From contig JAVLUZ010000812.1 in assembly GCA_036768485.1 (NCBI GenBank), forward strand, positions 310,001 through 374,000: a DNA stretch of 64,000 nt. The letters are read 5' to 3'. Below, piece after piece: positions 48,301 to 60,784 of this stretch (position 1 is the stretch's first letter; each line of letters opens with the position of its first letter). Under the pieces are notes generated by a model that saw nothing but the letters and a program-made list of their open reading frames with translations, was not told where the DNA came from and ran no database searches. The translations under genes were made by a program, and so were the position numbers. This DNA comes from Mermis nigrescens. Its lineage: Eukaryota; Nematoda; Enoplea; Mermithida; Mermithidae.

Positions 48301-51126
48301 ATTCTCCATTCGACTTGACCCAAGTTTCAGCATACATTCGATGACGATAAACCAGCAGAGGTGTTCGTAGGGATTTCTATGCTTCTTATGCTACTTGCGG
48401 ATACAACTTGACGACGTATATCCTTGCTGCTATGAGACCTTAAAAGAATCGTTTGACAAAATTAGAAACATAGTGCCTACATTATCGAATAATCTAGTCC
48501 ATACACTCCTTCAGCGAGGAGTGGAAGTATTCATTAGACAACTTACTTTACTGGACTCTAACTTTGGGATTTTACCCCTCCCTCATTTCTAAACCATGAA
48601 AATCTACAATCTAGTCATCAGAGAAACTCTTTAAGTGTACAATAAAAAGGTAGCCATTTTTCGCAAAAAAAATTATTTTTCAGATCATCTCCGTTTAAAC
48701 CGATGACTTACCATTCTTATCAACTTATTTATGTACGTATGCACGCTTAGGACTGTATTTAGAGAAAGGAGCGACCCCTTCCCCCTTGGCCCGACAATAA
48801 ATTTTTTCGAAGGTAAGATAATGCATGTAAGGATGGAGAGATTGCATGTCCTTGGCGTAAAATTTTCAAATTTTCGGCGCTTCGCGTCAGATGTGAAGTA
48901 TTTTCCTAAATTTCGGCTCAAGCGCGACCAAAAACGTCATTTTTTATAGTCTTTAGAATATAAAATTTTTCGAAAACTTTCGAATTTTATGAACTTAATG
49001 GATTGAACGGGTCAAAAAACGTCGAAAAATGCAGTTTTCACGAGCTATCCCGATGAATTTTCTAAGATATATACCAATTTATGTTAGGTCCAACCCTCTC
49101 CCCTCTTGGCCGAATCCTAAATACGAGCCTGTGTACGATTACGTATTTATCCGCATAAAACAGCCAAAAGAAAATGTCTCATTCAAAAACGCATTTTAAG
49201 TCTAAAATCGGCATTCTTCGTGAACCATACTTGGCGTTTCAAAAGTTGATATTTAAAAAATGACATTGAAATGGTAAGAAACGCACGTCATGACCACATA
49301 TGGGCGTAGGGGTTGGGGGTATGCACCCCCAGAAGGTCAAATATACCCCAAGAAACCAAAATACCCCCCAGAATTCATTTTCAATTTTTTTCGCAAATTT
49401 TTGATGCCAATGGATAGCGCTCGATAAGAAACGTTGAAAAATGGTGATTTTTCGCCATACCACCATTTCTAAGACCATTTTTCTGACGTTTGAAAAATCT
49501 TGCATCCCCCAGAATTTTGGTGCTGCTCACCTATGGTTATGACTACCGTTCAAACTATGGAACACTTTTTCTCCATCATTGAATAAGACTTGCCTGGTCT
49601 GCATACAGGTGAAGCAGGGAACAAACCCTGCAATTAAAATTTTTCATTTCTTCTGTAATGAATCAAGTGAAAATCTAAGTGCAATAATACGATCATCAAA
49701 AGAAGTTTTCAGCACATTTCTGAGATAAACCCTAATTGTTGATTTTTCGGCGCCCAAATTATTGACAGTGAAATAGAAAAATAAAGTGATTGCATCAAGG
49801 TTTCGAAATCAACTGTTTGGACCAAAAAAGGCAAGTCTGTCGTATTTAACGTACATTAAGTAACAACTATTCTCAGGCATAGGTACTCAGCATAACCGGT
49901 GTGGGGAGAGGGGTGAAGGGCCAGCATTAAATTTTAAAACTAAAATGCCATAAAAAACTTTGCACAACGTTGAATTAGTGTAACAAAACCATCGTAAATC
50001 GTAGTTCACGGTTGATTTCAAACACTTTTGCTTGAAAAATTTGCATTAATATACTTTATCTCTGATGATTCGCATAATTTCTCAAATATATCTCATAACA
50101 AGCGCAGGAATCTTGAATTAGATTTTTGCTTCGAGAAGAGATTAGACTTAAGAATCTTTCTTTAAACTGTATGATGTGGAATACTGGACCGTATCGCTAG
50201 ACTTGATATTCACGTGAAAGTAAGCGATCCGAGATCGATTACAAGATATACACCATTTGCTCAAATGCAGGCAGCTCTGTAAATACAATTTTACAAGCCA
50301 ATTGTCTTGTGATTCTTCAGAAAAAAGCTTAGCAACAAATATGCTGACTAGCGTACATGTAATAGTGATAGTCCCCATCCCCTAAAGTCAGAAAATTTCT
50401 AACCTCCTCAATTTTGAAAAAAATTATTTTTTATTATTTTAAGGTTATTTTACCATTTTTGGCCAACAATTGGTGATCACTTACCCCTTCGGCTTTGCCT
50501 GCATCCTAAAATGGCCGAGGACCCCACCCGAAATTTCGAGCCGCTACATACACGCAGACTAGGTAATGCAGAAGCAGAATTAATATAGAGCGTTGACGGT
50601 ACGGCAGTACTCTAATTTATAGCAGGTAAAAAATTATACCGTAGGTATCAAGGGCATACGCAGGATTTTTTCAGGGAGGGGGGCGGTCCTAATTGGTGAT
50701 CCTATATTTCGGGATAAGTTCGCAGGGGCACAGAATAAAGTGCATTTTCTGATGTTTCCGAACACGCTCTATCCATTAAGCTCATAACATTCAAACTTTA
50801 AGAAAAAACTTATTTGCTCTCGATATGCAATGAGAAAGTGACCTTTTTTCGGCCGCGCTTGAGCCAAAATTATGGAAAATAATAATCCTACGGGAAAATT
50901 TTGAGATTTTTCGATGAAAAGATGCCGATTTCCATTATTTTTCATGCATTATTTTGCCTTTCCAAAATTATTTTTGGGCTACGGATAAGGCGCCCGCTCC
51001 CCCCGCCCCACCCCCTCTCTGCATAAGGCCATAGTATGTATACGAGTATTAAACGCTTACAAGTGTGGAAACCCAGTCAACATATAACGTCAAACTTACG
51101 TACCTCAACTTATGTGCAGACTTTAC
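45397..51126. other. Region upstream of DOCK exon 1, no supported gene
   Basis: Family K (45455-45790), G (45825-46060, 49295-49545), H fragment (46080-46215), L (46655-46812) and J (50345-50560) repeats. Short near-tandem ATAAATATGATTTA units lie at about 46930-46995. The candidate exon at 47079-47166 is listed separately. Open frames at 47880-48128 (-) and 48395-48592 (+) have no recognisable homology. Confidence 0.45.
47079..47166 (-). CDS. Candidate orphan exon, unrecognised
   Basis: One base + 29 codons between an ACTATTAG acceptor and a GGA|GTAAGA donor: IFGGNGRIGAQFSSFGRSLL then RILLTRIAG. Its incoming phase fits the donor at 51127, so the two could be consecutive exons of one minus-strand gene. 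That agreement has a one-in-three chance and no homology supports it. Confidence 0.18.
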
Positions 51127-51288
51127 TTGAAACATTCAATTAAATAAGGTTCAGTTAAGCCTATGCGGTATGATTCGATGTAAGTAGCATTATCCACGTG
51201 AATAAAAACGCCGCCTGCGCCTAAATATAATGCGGAACAACTGCTCAACACTTTATACTTTTTCCAAGCCAGCCACTTGATAAAATCC
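51127..51288 (-). CDS. Candidate orphan exon, unrecognised, one hydrophobic segment
   Basis: One base + 53 codons + AA between a CATTACTAG acceptor and an AA|GTAAAG donor. Reads DFIKWLAWKKYKVL, then a hydrophobic Gly/Ala-rich stretch (about residues 14-31) that could span a membrane, then VDNATYIESYRIGLTEP. The composition looks like protein, but I recognise no family. It does not belong to a DOCK N-terminus as known. It starts 63 bp from the left end of a hAT-like element. Confidence 0.3.
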
Positions 51289-51918
51289 CTAGTAATGGAT
51301 AAAGATGAAAATTCTCAGTTTAAGTTGAGCAAGCTCATACTTGATACACGGTAGTGATCGACCGGAGCGGCCAAAATGGCCGGAACCGGAGATCCGGCCG
51401 GAGCCGGATTGAACCATGTTGATCCGGCCGGAGCCGGAGCCGGAGGCCGGAGCCGGAGAAATATAATTCTACACATGAGGATAGATAGGACATCTTTGTG
51501 ACCAAGACCTAGACCATAGAGCACATGCATCTTAACTGCATATCAGCTAGTTAGTTGAATATATGAAATGCAGGGGCGGATTTAAGGGGAGGGCGGGGTG
51601 GCCGCCCCCAGCTCGGCCAAAAATATTTGGCGAGATAAAGAATGGATATGCAATTGCAATGATTTTTGGCCGTCAGTGACCATAATTTCTCAAAATTTTT
51701 CTTGGTGCTATGCGTCGGATGATATGTACCTATTAATGAGATTTATTTACTTTCTTGGCGACCTGGAAGCCATTATCTGTTCATGTAGGTTTCAAAACAA
51801 GTTTTACAGCAGAAACAGCTATTTTTGCACAGTTTCTTCTAATTTCGATTAAAAATTTCGATGTTTCGCATCAAATGCTATAAATACAAGAAATCTAGCA
51901 GTAAATCATGCTTCTAGA

Positions 51919-52368
51919 CACGATTTTTTTCGTATTCGGCAAAAATTTTTCCCGTTGTACAAAGATTTTTTGGGACCGTCTTTGTACATGTACAAAGATT
52001 TTTGGGAAGACAGAAATTGCAAAAAGGTCTGTAATTCGAAAAACATTTTTGGCGCTTCACGCCGAAATGAGTGATTGTGTGTTCTATACATCTTTATAAT
52101 GGCAGAAATTGCATTTCAAAAGGAAAAATGTCAAATTTTTCGGCGCTTCGCGCCGTTTTACGATTCTTAGTGATTTTTGCCCTAAGAGACCCACAAAATT
52201 ACCTAAAACACACTACCAAAATTCGAACAACTCTGTTTTCACCACACTAAAATCGCTACTGTACCATATAATAGTACTTAAAAATTTGTGTGTGCAAAAT
52301 GTACACTGACTTTTGGGGACGACCTTTATACATGTCCAAACGGACCTTGTTTAAAAAAACACTGACTG
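51919..52368 (+). mobile_element. Family A hAT-like element, short form, copy A10
   Basis: CACGATTTTTTTCGTATTC to CACTG, followed by four extra bases and CTTCTAGA, which also precedes the element (51911-51918). Nested in the family D element. Confidence 0.85.
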
Positions 52369-52765
52369 CTTCTAGACGTCTATCCGCCTTGATTTCACAA
52401 ATTTGCCTGCGCTTCGCGCCAGATTTTAATAAAGTCAAAGAAAGTTAATGATTTTCTCGCGCAAAAATTGTCGAGAATTTCAAAATTTAAAAAAAATATT
52501 GCATCAAAAATGATTTTATGTAAAAGTACACAATGTAGAACACCGAAAAAACGATATTTCGCGCGTTAAGGGCAAATTTTTGTACCTATTTTTGACTGTT
52601 TTAGGAAAAGTTGGGATACCGCCCCCCTTAGGAAAATCCTAAATGGATATGCAATTTGCAATGATTTCCGGCCGTCAGTGACCATAATTTCTCAAATTTT
52701 TCCGGCGCACCGCGCTGGATGATATCTATTAATGACATTTATTTACTTTTTTGGCGACCTAGAAG

Positions 52766-52887
52766 CACGGTTTTTTTATGTTAGGCAAAGATTTTTCCCG
52801 AGGTACAAAGACTTTTTTTCTCGGGGCCGTCTTTGTACATGTACAAAGATTTTTGGTGGGATAAAACTGCTAAAAAGGTCTAAAATT
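52766..52887 (+). mobile_element. Truncated family A element, copy A12
   Basis: Starts CACGGTTTTTTTATGTTAGG, keeps the first about 120 bp (GATGTACAAAG-type phrase and the TGTACATGTACAAAG palindrome), then joins unrelated D-element sequence. Right end missing. Confidence 0.7.
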
Positions 52888-53796
52888 CGCATCAAGCAAT
52901 AAATCATGTTTCTTGACATCTATCTGCTTTAATTTCAAAGATTTTCCGGCGCTTCGCGTCAAGTTTTTGTTGAAGTCAAAGAAATTTAATGATTTTTTTC
53001 ACACAAAATTGTCTAAAATTTTAAAATTTTAAGAAAAATATTGCGTCAAAAGTGATTTTATGTGAAAGTATACAATGCAAAACACTGAAAACATGCTATG
53101 TCGCGCTTTGAGGGCAAGTTTTTGGGCCTATTTTTAGCTGTTTTTGGAAAAGTAGGGATACCGCCACCTTAGGAAAATTCTAGATCCGCAACTGGTAAAA
53201 TAGACTACATTCAACAAAATTTTATTCAATGCTTTTATTAGGAAAAAAGCTGTCGTCTCCTTAGCCTGCCCTAAATAAAGCGTCAATAGGCAATATTTGA
53301 TGTTAAAGCATGATTGTGTGTGACCGTATATACATAGGTACGTTACATACTGTAGTATGTTCAGTGAACCGCGAATATGACGTACAGAATGGACAGCAAC
53401 ATTATCTGGAAAATCAGTATAGCATGTGCAGTGCAGGCCAGACTGCATCTTATGCTACCCTATGACTTCCAGTGTTAACAGGAATTTACTGCAGCAATTT
53501 TCACAATTTTTGTTTCATTTTCATTTTCGTTTTTTTCCTAAAAATAAATATTTTACTATTGTTGTGGTGATAGACACTTTATTTGGCGTTATTTTTTCGC
53601 TATTATATTGTGCTCTGACTAAATTTAATAAGCATAATGTCAGCAATTAGTACGTTCGGTCACTATGCAAAAAACGAAAAATTCTCCGGCCTCCGGCCGA
53701 TTTTTTGATGTCCTCCGGCCGGAGCATCGGAGTGGAAAAAATGGCCGGATTTGCCGGAAGCCGGAGCCGGATCTCCGGTCGATCACTAATACACGG

Positions 53797-55029
53797 TAAT
53801 AATTAGATAATCCGAGGAGATTGAGGCTGCTTGTGTCTGTCACTTGAGCGACTAAAAAAAGTTATCAGGGCATGGTAATAAGCACCAATGTGAAACCATG
53901 AAAATATGGAACGGGAGAATCTTACCTTACCGTCAAGAAATTTTGCTTCAAATGCTCCGAAAAAAGTTAATTTTTACTGGAACAGGTATACATAAAAAAT
54001 TCAACGCTTTACACCTTGTTTTCGTTGATAAATAGAGCGTGTTCGGAAAGGTCAAAGCAGGTTTGGCCAAACCCCAACCCACGAAAATTAGCATTTTTAA
54101 TTTTTAGATTTTTTAGTTGGTAATTAAGGACTGTTTTTCTAATGTTTTTTTAGGAGTTAATTATGGACTTGTTCGCCAAATGTATTCACATTATGCAAGG
54201 ATATTACTCCAACAGATGCGAAGCACAAAACGGGGTGAAAAAAGCATTTTATTAAAGTATCAATGCTAAAACAAAAACATGTTATGTTTACAGTCCAGGA
54301 TACAAAAACAGCAGACGCCATGTCATGTCTTCCCCTCCATCCCCTTCCAAACTCAGGCATTTTTTATCCACTTATTTCGGTAAATACTTACATTTTCAGA
54401 CCATTTTATGTGGAGAAGCACCGGCGCTGGTCTCATCATAGTACTATTATTTTGTATACATAACGTTTTACGGAGTTACGTAGTTTCTAATGCACATCAA
54501 GTTACATACATAATATAGAATTCGTCTTCGCCATACTATATTTTCAATTATTATTTTTCCACTGCAATTGTATGCATACACTACCATGCGACTGAAAGTC
54601 ACAGAACTGTATGCATTTATGTAACATGGGATAGCCAACCTAACATTTTTTCTCAACTGCCTTTGTTGGGATGCGTTATGCATCAAAGGCACCATTTTTT
54701 GCCGCTTCCAACTAATATACTTCTTTCTAAACGAAAAAGATTATTCAAAAAAATTGATGAAATCGAAATAATAATGTCAGAAAAATTTATCCTCTGAGCC
54801 ATAAGATCAATCAAAGCGCCTAAAGCTTCTTATTTTCTATTATTTTTCGGAAAATCGAAAACTGTGATCAGCCGCATTTGTAGGAATCGGCATTAACAAC
54901 CATTCTTCGAGAGTCACAACATGTCACTAATCCTCTCCAAATAGGAAATCTGCAAGTATGCAAAGCAGTATTCTATTGCTTCCAGATGTTCGTAAATCGC
55001 AATCCTACCTTAGAGTTCATGGCAGCAAT
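53797..55029. other. Between elements, nothing recognised
   Basis: A/T-rich sequence with no recognised exon or repeat end. Open frames of 60-75 codons here show no familiar motif. Confidence 0.4.
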
Positions 55030-56852
55030 TAGAGCTGCACGCGGGTACCCGAACGGGTACCCGAGTACTGGATATACCCGGGTAGAAAATAATTCTACTA
55101 CCCGGGTACCCGAATCCCCTAATATAAAATGGAAAATTAGCACTGCAGTTATGCAATATAGTGCTAAGAATTGAATTAGAAAGCTAGAAACATATTGCTT
55201 CTAAAGTGCGACAGAATCACAATGTAAATGTGATTTGATATAATCAACCGTAAAATGTTAAATAAGCGAGTGTTAATATTTTCTATTGTCACAATATATC
55301 GCGCATACGGTCTAAGCATATTCCATTATTCAGCTCTTTAGTTACATTATTTTATTTGTGCCGAATCCTTCCTATTCTTTATTGTAAACAAATTTAAACA
55401 AGAAATTATCTGTTAGTGACGCTTTTTTTATAATGCATTCACTTCTGTGACCATTATATAAATTTAAACTGCAACTTTTATTCACATCGTGCGCGCAACT
55501 GTTTTAGTTAGACCTGGTTCAAAGACTATCGATGTTCCAAATGCAGTCAGCCATAGCCGTAGCCAGGGGGTGCGCATTTCTTGTTCTATGAACTGCATTT
55601 TGTTAATTAGAAGGCCGCAAATGGGCCTGAAAATGGTAAGAACAAAATTTTCATGGATACATCTTTCTATATCTTATTGGCAGTGACCCGTTGCTGCGCT
55701 ATGTACTTAGCAGAGGTCGAAAAACGTATTTCAGATCAGTTTGTGCAATGTAGGAGTTCATCAATTTTAAGTGTTTTTGGGCTTGCTTCCAAACCGAGAT
55801 TTGGCTGATTTTGCGAAAATTTTAACCTTACTATTTAACATTAAAATGTTTTTTACACAAAATTTTCCGGACTTTGCCCCGGATCCCGCTCGCCACCTCA
55901 GACGTCCCGCGGCCATAAAATCTAGTTGTGCATGTGCAACGAGATTTTAGGGAGAACAAGCCAGGTAAAAGAATTAGGAATTTCTAAAAATTTCCGGCGT
56001 TTCGCGCCGGCATTAATTTGTCTGTTTTGTATGATTTAAGCGGTATAAATTGAGTTTAATGTGCAAAAACGTCAAAATTTTCCGTCGCATGGCGCCGCCA
56101 GTTACTGTTCTTTTTTTGTAAAGCTCCAGCATTGCGTTTAAAAAAGCCTGAATCACTCAAAATATCTTCAGTCAAAGTTAGTAATTCGCAGTTTTCTTGT
56201 TAGAAGCTTGAATTGTCAAAACTGTTTTGTACAAATTTGATAATTTTCTGCTCTATCAGATTATTAGTATTCACCGAGCTACAAACTGTTAAGGATGGAA
56301 AAAATGACTAAATTCCTTGGCACTTTGCGCCACTTATGAATTCCGAACTCTCTGTCAATAGAAAGGCCGTAAATTCTACACGAAAACGTTTATGCCCCCC
56401 GAACCAAAATTCTGACTACGCCTCCACAGTCAGCTCCAGATAGACTTAGACTTGTTTTTGAATAAATTTTCATTTCCGGTTGATTTCAAAATTGCTTTTC
56501 GTCAATGTGTTTTTCTGCTTCAAATGTTTTAATGACGCTATGAAGATACAAAACCTGCTTCACAATTTTTTGTTCTGAATTATGAAAAAATGACTTAAAT
56601 TTCATTAAATGCATACGAATTCTTCAGATTAAAGCCTTGATTCCATTTAATCTTGCATTAATTTTTCAATAATTTTACTTGCTTAAATATCACTTTGCCT
56701 CTAGACCTCACTGTCAACCGTAAATAAACGATGTAGACTGCATTCTCCTTTATCTAAGGTCCTACCCGGGTATACCCGATAGATATTGTGGTACCCGGGT
56801 AATGAAATAGCCGGGTACCCGGGTAGTAAAATTTGCAAAGTGTGCAGCTCTA
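55030..56852. mobile_element. Family E hAT-like element with GGGTACCC ends
   Basis: 1823 bp, TAGAGCTGCACGCGGGTACC to its inverse GTGCAGCTCTA. Subterminal GGGTACCCG repeats. Flanks GCAGCAAT and ATGGCAAT agree at 5 of 8 bases, so old. The interior has a TTTCGCGCCGG palindrome and a G-rich repeat relic. No transposase frame. Confidence 0.75.
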
Positions 56853-58649
56853 ATGGCAATCTAAACTTTTGTTTTCAAAACTTAACTAGATAATTACTAT
56901 TACGTCAAGTAGCCAAATTCATGCTTTGGATTTAGGAATATTTACGATTTCTTCAAATGTTGAATCACTGCGAGAAATATAGGTGTATTCGTTGGGGCAT
57001 AGAATAAAACATAGATGCCTAAGGTCAGCGTGGCTCGGAAGGAGTGAAATCCGGGATTTATACTACAGTAGTTGTGTTTCCCATGTGAATTAGGTCGAAA
57101 CTTCCTGATACTATTTTCGGCCTGAATCACCCGACAGTACCTACCAATTCTAAGCAAAGAGTATAAGTAGCTACCCTCACCCCTTCCTATACGCATGCCT
57201 AGCATAACGAGGTGGAATAAACAGTTACATCGTTTGGATAAACATTTAAGATGATTGGCTTAAGCAAGCCCGTATCCAGAGGAGATGGGGGGCAGTTGCC
57301 CTCCCGAAATGAAATCGTAGAATGATTTTTTCTATACTCCCTTTGCTCTTCTAGCCAAAAATCGCAAAATTTTCGGCGCTCGTGCCGAATTTCACAATAA
57401 TAATTAGAATCTATTTAGTCCCAAGCGGCGGTTTGAACACTCTATTTTCTCGCACCTGTTCTTTACAGGTTTCAAGCAGAAAACGAGATTTGTTCAAGAA
57501 GCAAGAATGACAAAAAATTTTGGCGATAATAATGAATTTGCTGATGAAATTTTGACCATTTTTAGAATGAATTCAGGATCGTGATTTGGCCGATTTTGTA
57601 AAGATTTTACCGTTATGATTCAAAATTGAAGTACTTTTTTACAAAAATTTCTGGGACTCTGCCCCGGACCCCCACTAGGGCGCTTAAACGCGCCACTCCA
57701 GGCGCTCAGTCCTAGGAGAGAGGATGTCTCTTGGATTTTCACCATATTTAAAGCATCTGGGTAGACGTCTTTGTTTATTCGTCCTTTGGTCTCCCTAGGT
57801 TTTTAAAAAATTGGTCGTGCCCCCCAAACAAAATCCTGGAAACGGATCCGCTTAGATCTACTTATATGCATCTGCTAGTCAACCCCAAGTCGGTGCCATC
57901 CAGGCACCGACCGATGCCAGACACCTTGACACTGGCGCTGGTGCTAGTCGCATCCCTGACTTTTAGACCTTCTTTGACGTTTTTAGCCAGAAATTGAAGG
58001 TCATTTATGATTAAATTAGTGCACGCTGCCTGTGAATCTAATGAGCCATGAGAAGATTAATTTAAAAAATGTGAAAAACCATGGAAAATGCTCTTTGGAT
58101 TTCCACAAAAACCTAAAATCTCAAAACCAAGGTTTGTAAGTCCCGCCAAGACTGCGCTCAGGAATAATGGGTACTTGTACACTTTAAGCCCCACCGAATT
58201 TTTTCACAATCTTACTATATTAGGGTATATACAGGGCTTTTTCCGATAGTGGAAATATCTTTCAGTTGCCGGATTTCGTTCCCAAGACTTCTCGCTCAAC
58301 AGCGCAACATGTCAACCAATCGGCTACTCCACCTGCTTCTAAGTCAGTAATGATGTTCTATGTGAACCATATATTTTTTCCATGTAAGTAAGATTATAAA
58401 TAAACCACTTATGTAAGCATTCGTGGAATTCAAGACATTTTTGTATTAATATTGATTAGACAATTTTATGGAATTAATTGCGGATTCAGATTGATTCCAG
58501 ATAGGCCCGTATCCAGGATTTTGATTGGGGGAGGGGGCGACCAAAATTTTTTCAACATAAAGGAGGCCAAAAGATGCATTAAAAAAGACGTTTTACGATC
58601 ACTAGAGCTGTACACTTCGTAAACTTTGCTACCCAGATGAACCTGAATA
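56853..58649. other. Repeat-rich stretch, no gene
   Basis: A repeat bounded by AAGCCCGTATCCAGAGGAG (57268) and GGAAACGGATCCGCTT (about 57855), and a GC-rich GGTGCC/GGCACC patch at 57890-57950. Another CCCGTATCCAGGATT terminus is at 58506. No exon recognised. Confidence 0.4.
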
Positions 58650-58683
58650 CAGTGTTTTTTTGTACAAGGTCGGTTTGTGCATG

Positions 58684-59572
58684 GGTAATTCTTAAGCATG
58701 TGTCCACATTCTTGAAAAAAAATTTTTTCAGCATATGAAACTCTCTAAATGGCCGTACTCTGGGTAAATTTTGCGTGTCCTGAACACGAATATGATATCC
58801 GTTTTTCGCTTCAACCAAAAATTGTCATGCAAACAGGGTGTCTCATCGGTATTTTTTATTTTATTCTTAGCATAAGTCCACATTCTGAAAAAAAATTTTC
58901 GGCGCATGAAACTCTCTAAATGGCCGTACCCTGGGTAAATTTTATGTCCTGAACACGAATACGGTATCCGTTTTTCGCTTGCGACCAGAATTTCGTAAAC
59001 TTAATTACGGGTGCCAATACTCAGCGTATCGAGACGTGTTGGGGTCACGTTAAAACGGAAATATTGCGAAAAATGCGTGGAACTTCAGAAAATTTGTTGC
59101 CGAGCCATTTGGCACAATGGAAAAATGCATCAAGAAATGCCGTTTGGTGACATTTTGGCAGAGATAGCTTAGCAATTTCCATTAGTGTAACTTTTGGTAG
59201 CTTTATTCGTAATAACTGGAAATTTATGGCTGCAAATAAAAAATACTGATGAGACACCCTGTTTGCATGACAAGTTTTGGTGGAAACAAAAAACGGATAC
59301 CATATTCGTGTTCTAGACATAAAATCTACCCAGAGTACGGCCATTTAGAGGGTTTCACGCGCCAAAAAATTTTTTTTCAGAATGTGAACACATGCTTGGA
59401 ATAAACTGAAAAATACTGACGAGACACCCTGTTTGCATGACAATTTTTGGTCGAAGCGAAAAACGGGTGATATTCGAGTTCAGGACACAAAATTTATCCA
59501 GGGTACGGCCATTTAGAGTTTCAAGTAATGAAAAATTTTTGTCAGAATGTGGACACATGCTTAAGGAATACC
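58684..59572. mobile_element. Fold-back element with doubled arms, 9-bp TSD
   Basis: 889 bp, GGTAATTCTTAAGCATGTGT to its near-inverse, flanked by TTGTGCATG (58675-58683 and 59573-59581). Each arm is two tandem units of about 165 bp (AACTCTCTAAATGGCCGTAC phrase at about 58738, 58909, 59336 and 59502). The units are inverted between arms around a unique centre at 59000-59220, where no transposase was recognised. Confidence 0.88.
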
Positions 59573-59935
59573 TTGTGCATGTACAAATATGGCCTCTAAA
59601 AGTCTTTGTACATTTTATACACACAAATTTTTGGGTACTAAAATATAGTACAGTAGCGATTTTTGTGCGGTAAAAACAGTTGTTCGACCTTTTGGTGGTG
59701 TATTTTAGTTAATTTCTGGGTTTCTGAGGGCAAAAATCTTTTTTGTCTCAAAACGGCGTAAAGCGCCGAAAAATTTGACATTTTTCCTTTCGAAATGCAA
59801 TTTTTGCCATCTAAAGATATATATATATATACAACACACAATTACTCATTTCAGCGTGGAGCGCCAAAATTTTTTCAGAATTTCAGATCTTTTTTTGCAG
59901 TTTTTATCTTCCCAAAAATCTTTGTACATGTATAC

Positions 59936-60711
59936 TAGAGCTGTGCCGGGGCCGCCTTTTTGCCGGGGCCAGGGCCGGGGCCGGGGCCTGGCCGGGGCCT
60001 GGCCGGGGCCAATAATAGCGTGCTTTACCATGCTCATAGTACGACCCTGCCCCACCCCTTACATGTACCTATGCATATATTCTTGCTTGTAGATATGCAC
60101 GTCAAGCGTTAATATTTGTTGGGATTCCAAGATATAACAGAACATGGGCATCGGGGGATCTAGGACCCCCAGAATTCACATTCTCCCCCCCCAAAATCCG
60201 CTAGACCCCCCAGAAATTGATTTTCAGAATTTTTTCTGTTTTTCTGCGGTTTTTTATGCTTATGGATAGCTCTCATTGAGAAACGCGAGAAAATGGTGTT
60301 TTTTCGCTCTACCATATATTATCAGGCACTTTTAACTTTGAAAAATTGTGGACTTCTAGACTTTTTGAGCTGCCCATGTATGGATTTAACTCCTCTGACT
60401 TGGATGCGTTTTCCAATGTGCTTTACTTTGCACTTTTTTAGGCTTATTATTCTATTTGTCCTGATAGACGTAGCTGTCTGCTACCAAGCAAGCTGGAAAT
60501 GCTCGTCTATATGAATTGCAATTTAAAATATGTCAATTTTGATTATTAACTCGAAATTCGCACCAATCTGACATAGTGTAAATAAATGTAAATAAATTGA
60601 GTTTGAAGGTAAATCTACCCAGAACATTATCAATTTTCTACATTATAATCAACTCTAACATTGGCCCCGGCGCCGGGGCCGGGGCCGGGGCCTGGCCCCG
60701 GCACAGCTCTA
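59936..60711 (+). mobile_element. Family B hAT-like element, copy B2
   Basis: 776 bp, TAGAGCTGTGCCGGGGCC to its inverse, perfect 8-bp TSD ATGTATAC (59928-59935 and 60712-60719). Shorter than B1 and inverted relative to it; it also contains the family G module (60140-60400). Confidence 0.95.
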
Positions 60712-60784
60712 ATGTATACACAAAGACGGTCCAGAAAAGACTTTGCACTTCGGGAAAAATCTTTGCCGAATACAAAAAACCGTG

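Larger units (their letters stand above)
51352..53788. mobile_element. Family D hAT-like element with nested insertions
   Basis: 2437 bp, TAGTGATCGACCGGAGCGG to its inverse, perfect 8-bp TSD ATACACGG (51344-51351 and 53789-53796). Subterminal GGCCGGAG arrays. The interior contains a duplicated segment (about 51640-51770 against 52644-52766; 52369-52645 against 52908-53190) and family A copies at 51919 and 52766. No transposase frame. Confidence 0.9.
58650..60784 (-). mobile_element. Family A element split by two later insertions, copy A11
   Basis: CAGTGTTTTTTTGTACAAGG to ACCGTG, flanks CCTGAATA and CCTAAATA (7 of 8). Removing the 889-bp fold-back element (plus 9-bp TSD) and the 776-bp family B element (plus 8-bp TSD) leaves 452 bp, the size of the intact short copy A9. 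Confidence 0.92.

Noticed and set aside
48395..48592. 65-codon plus-strand frame (ETLKESFDKIRNIV region)
   Set aside because: Composition looks protein-like, but no splice sites, start context or family could be recognised.
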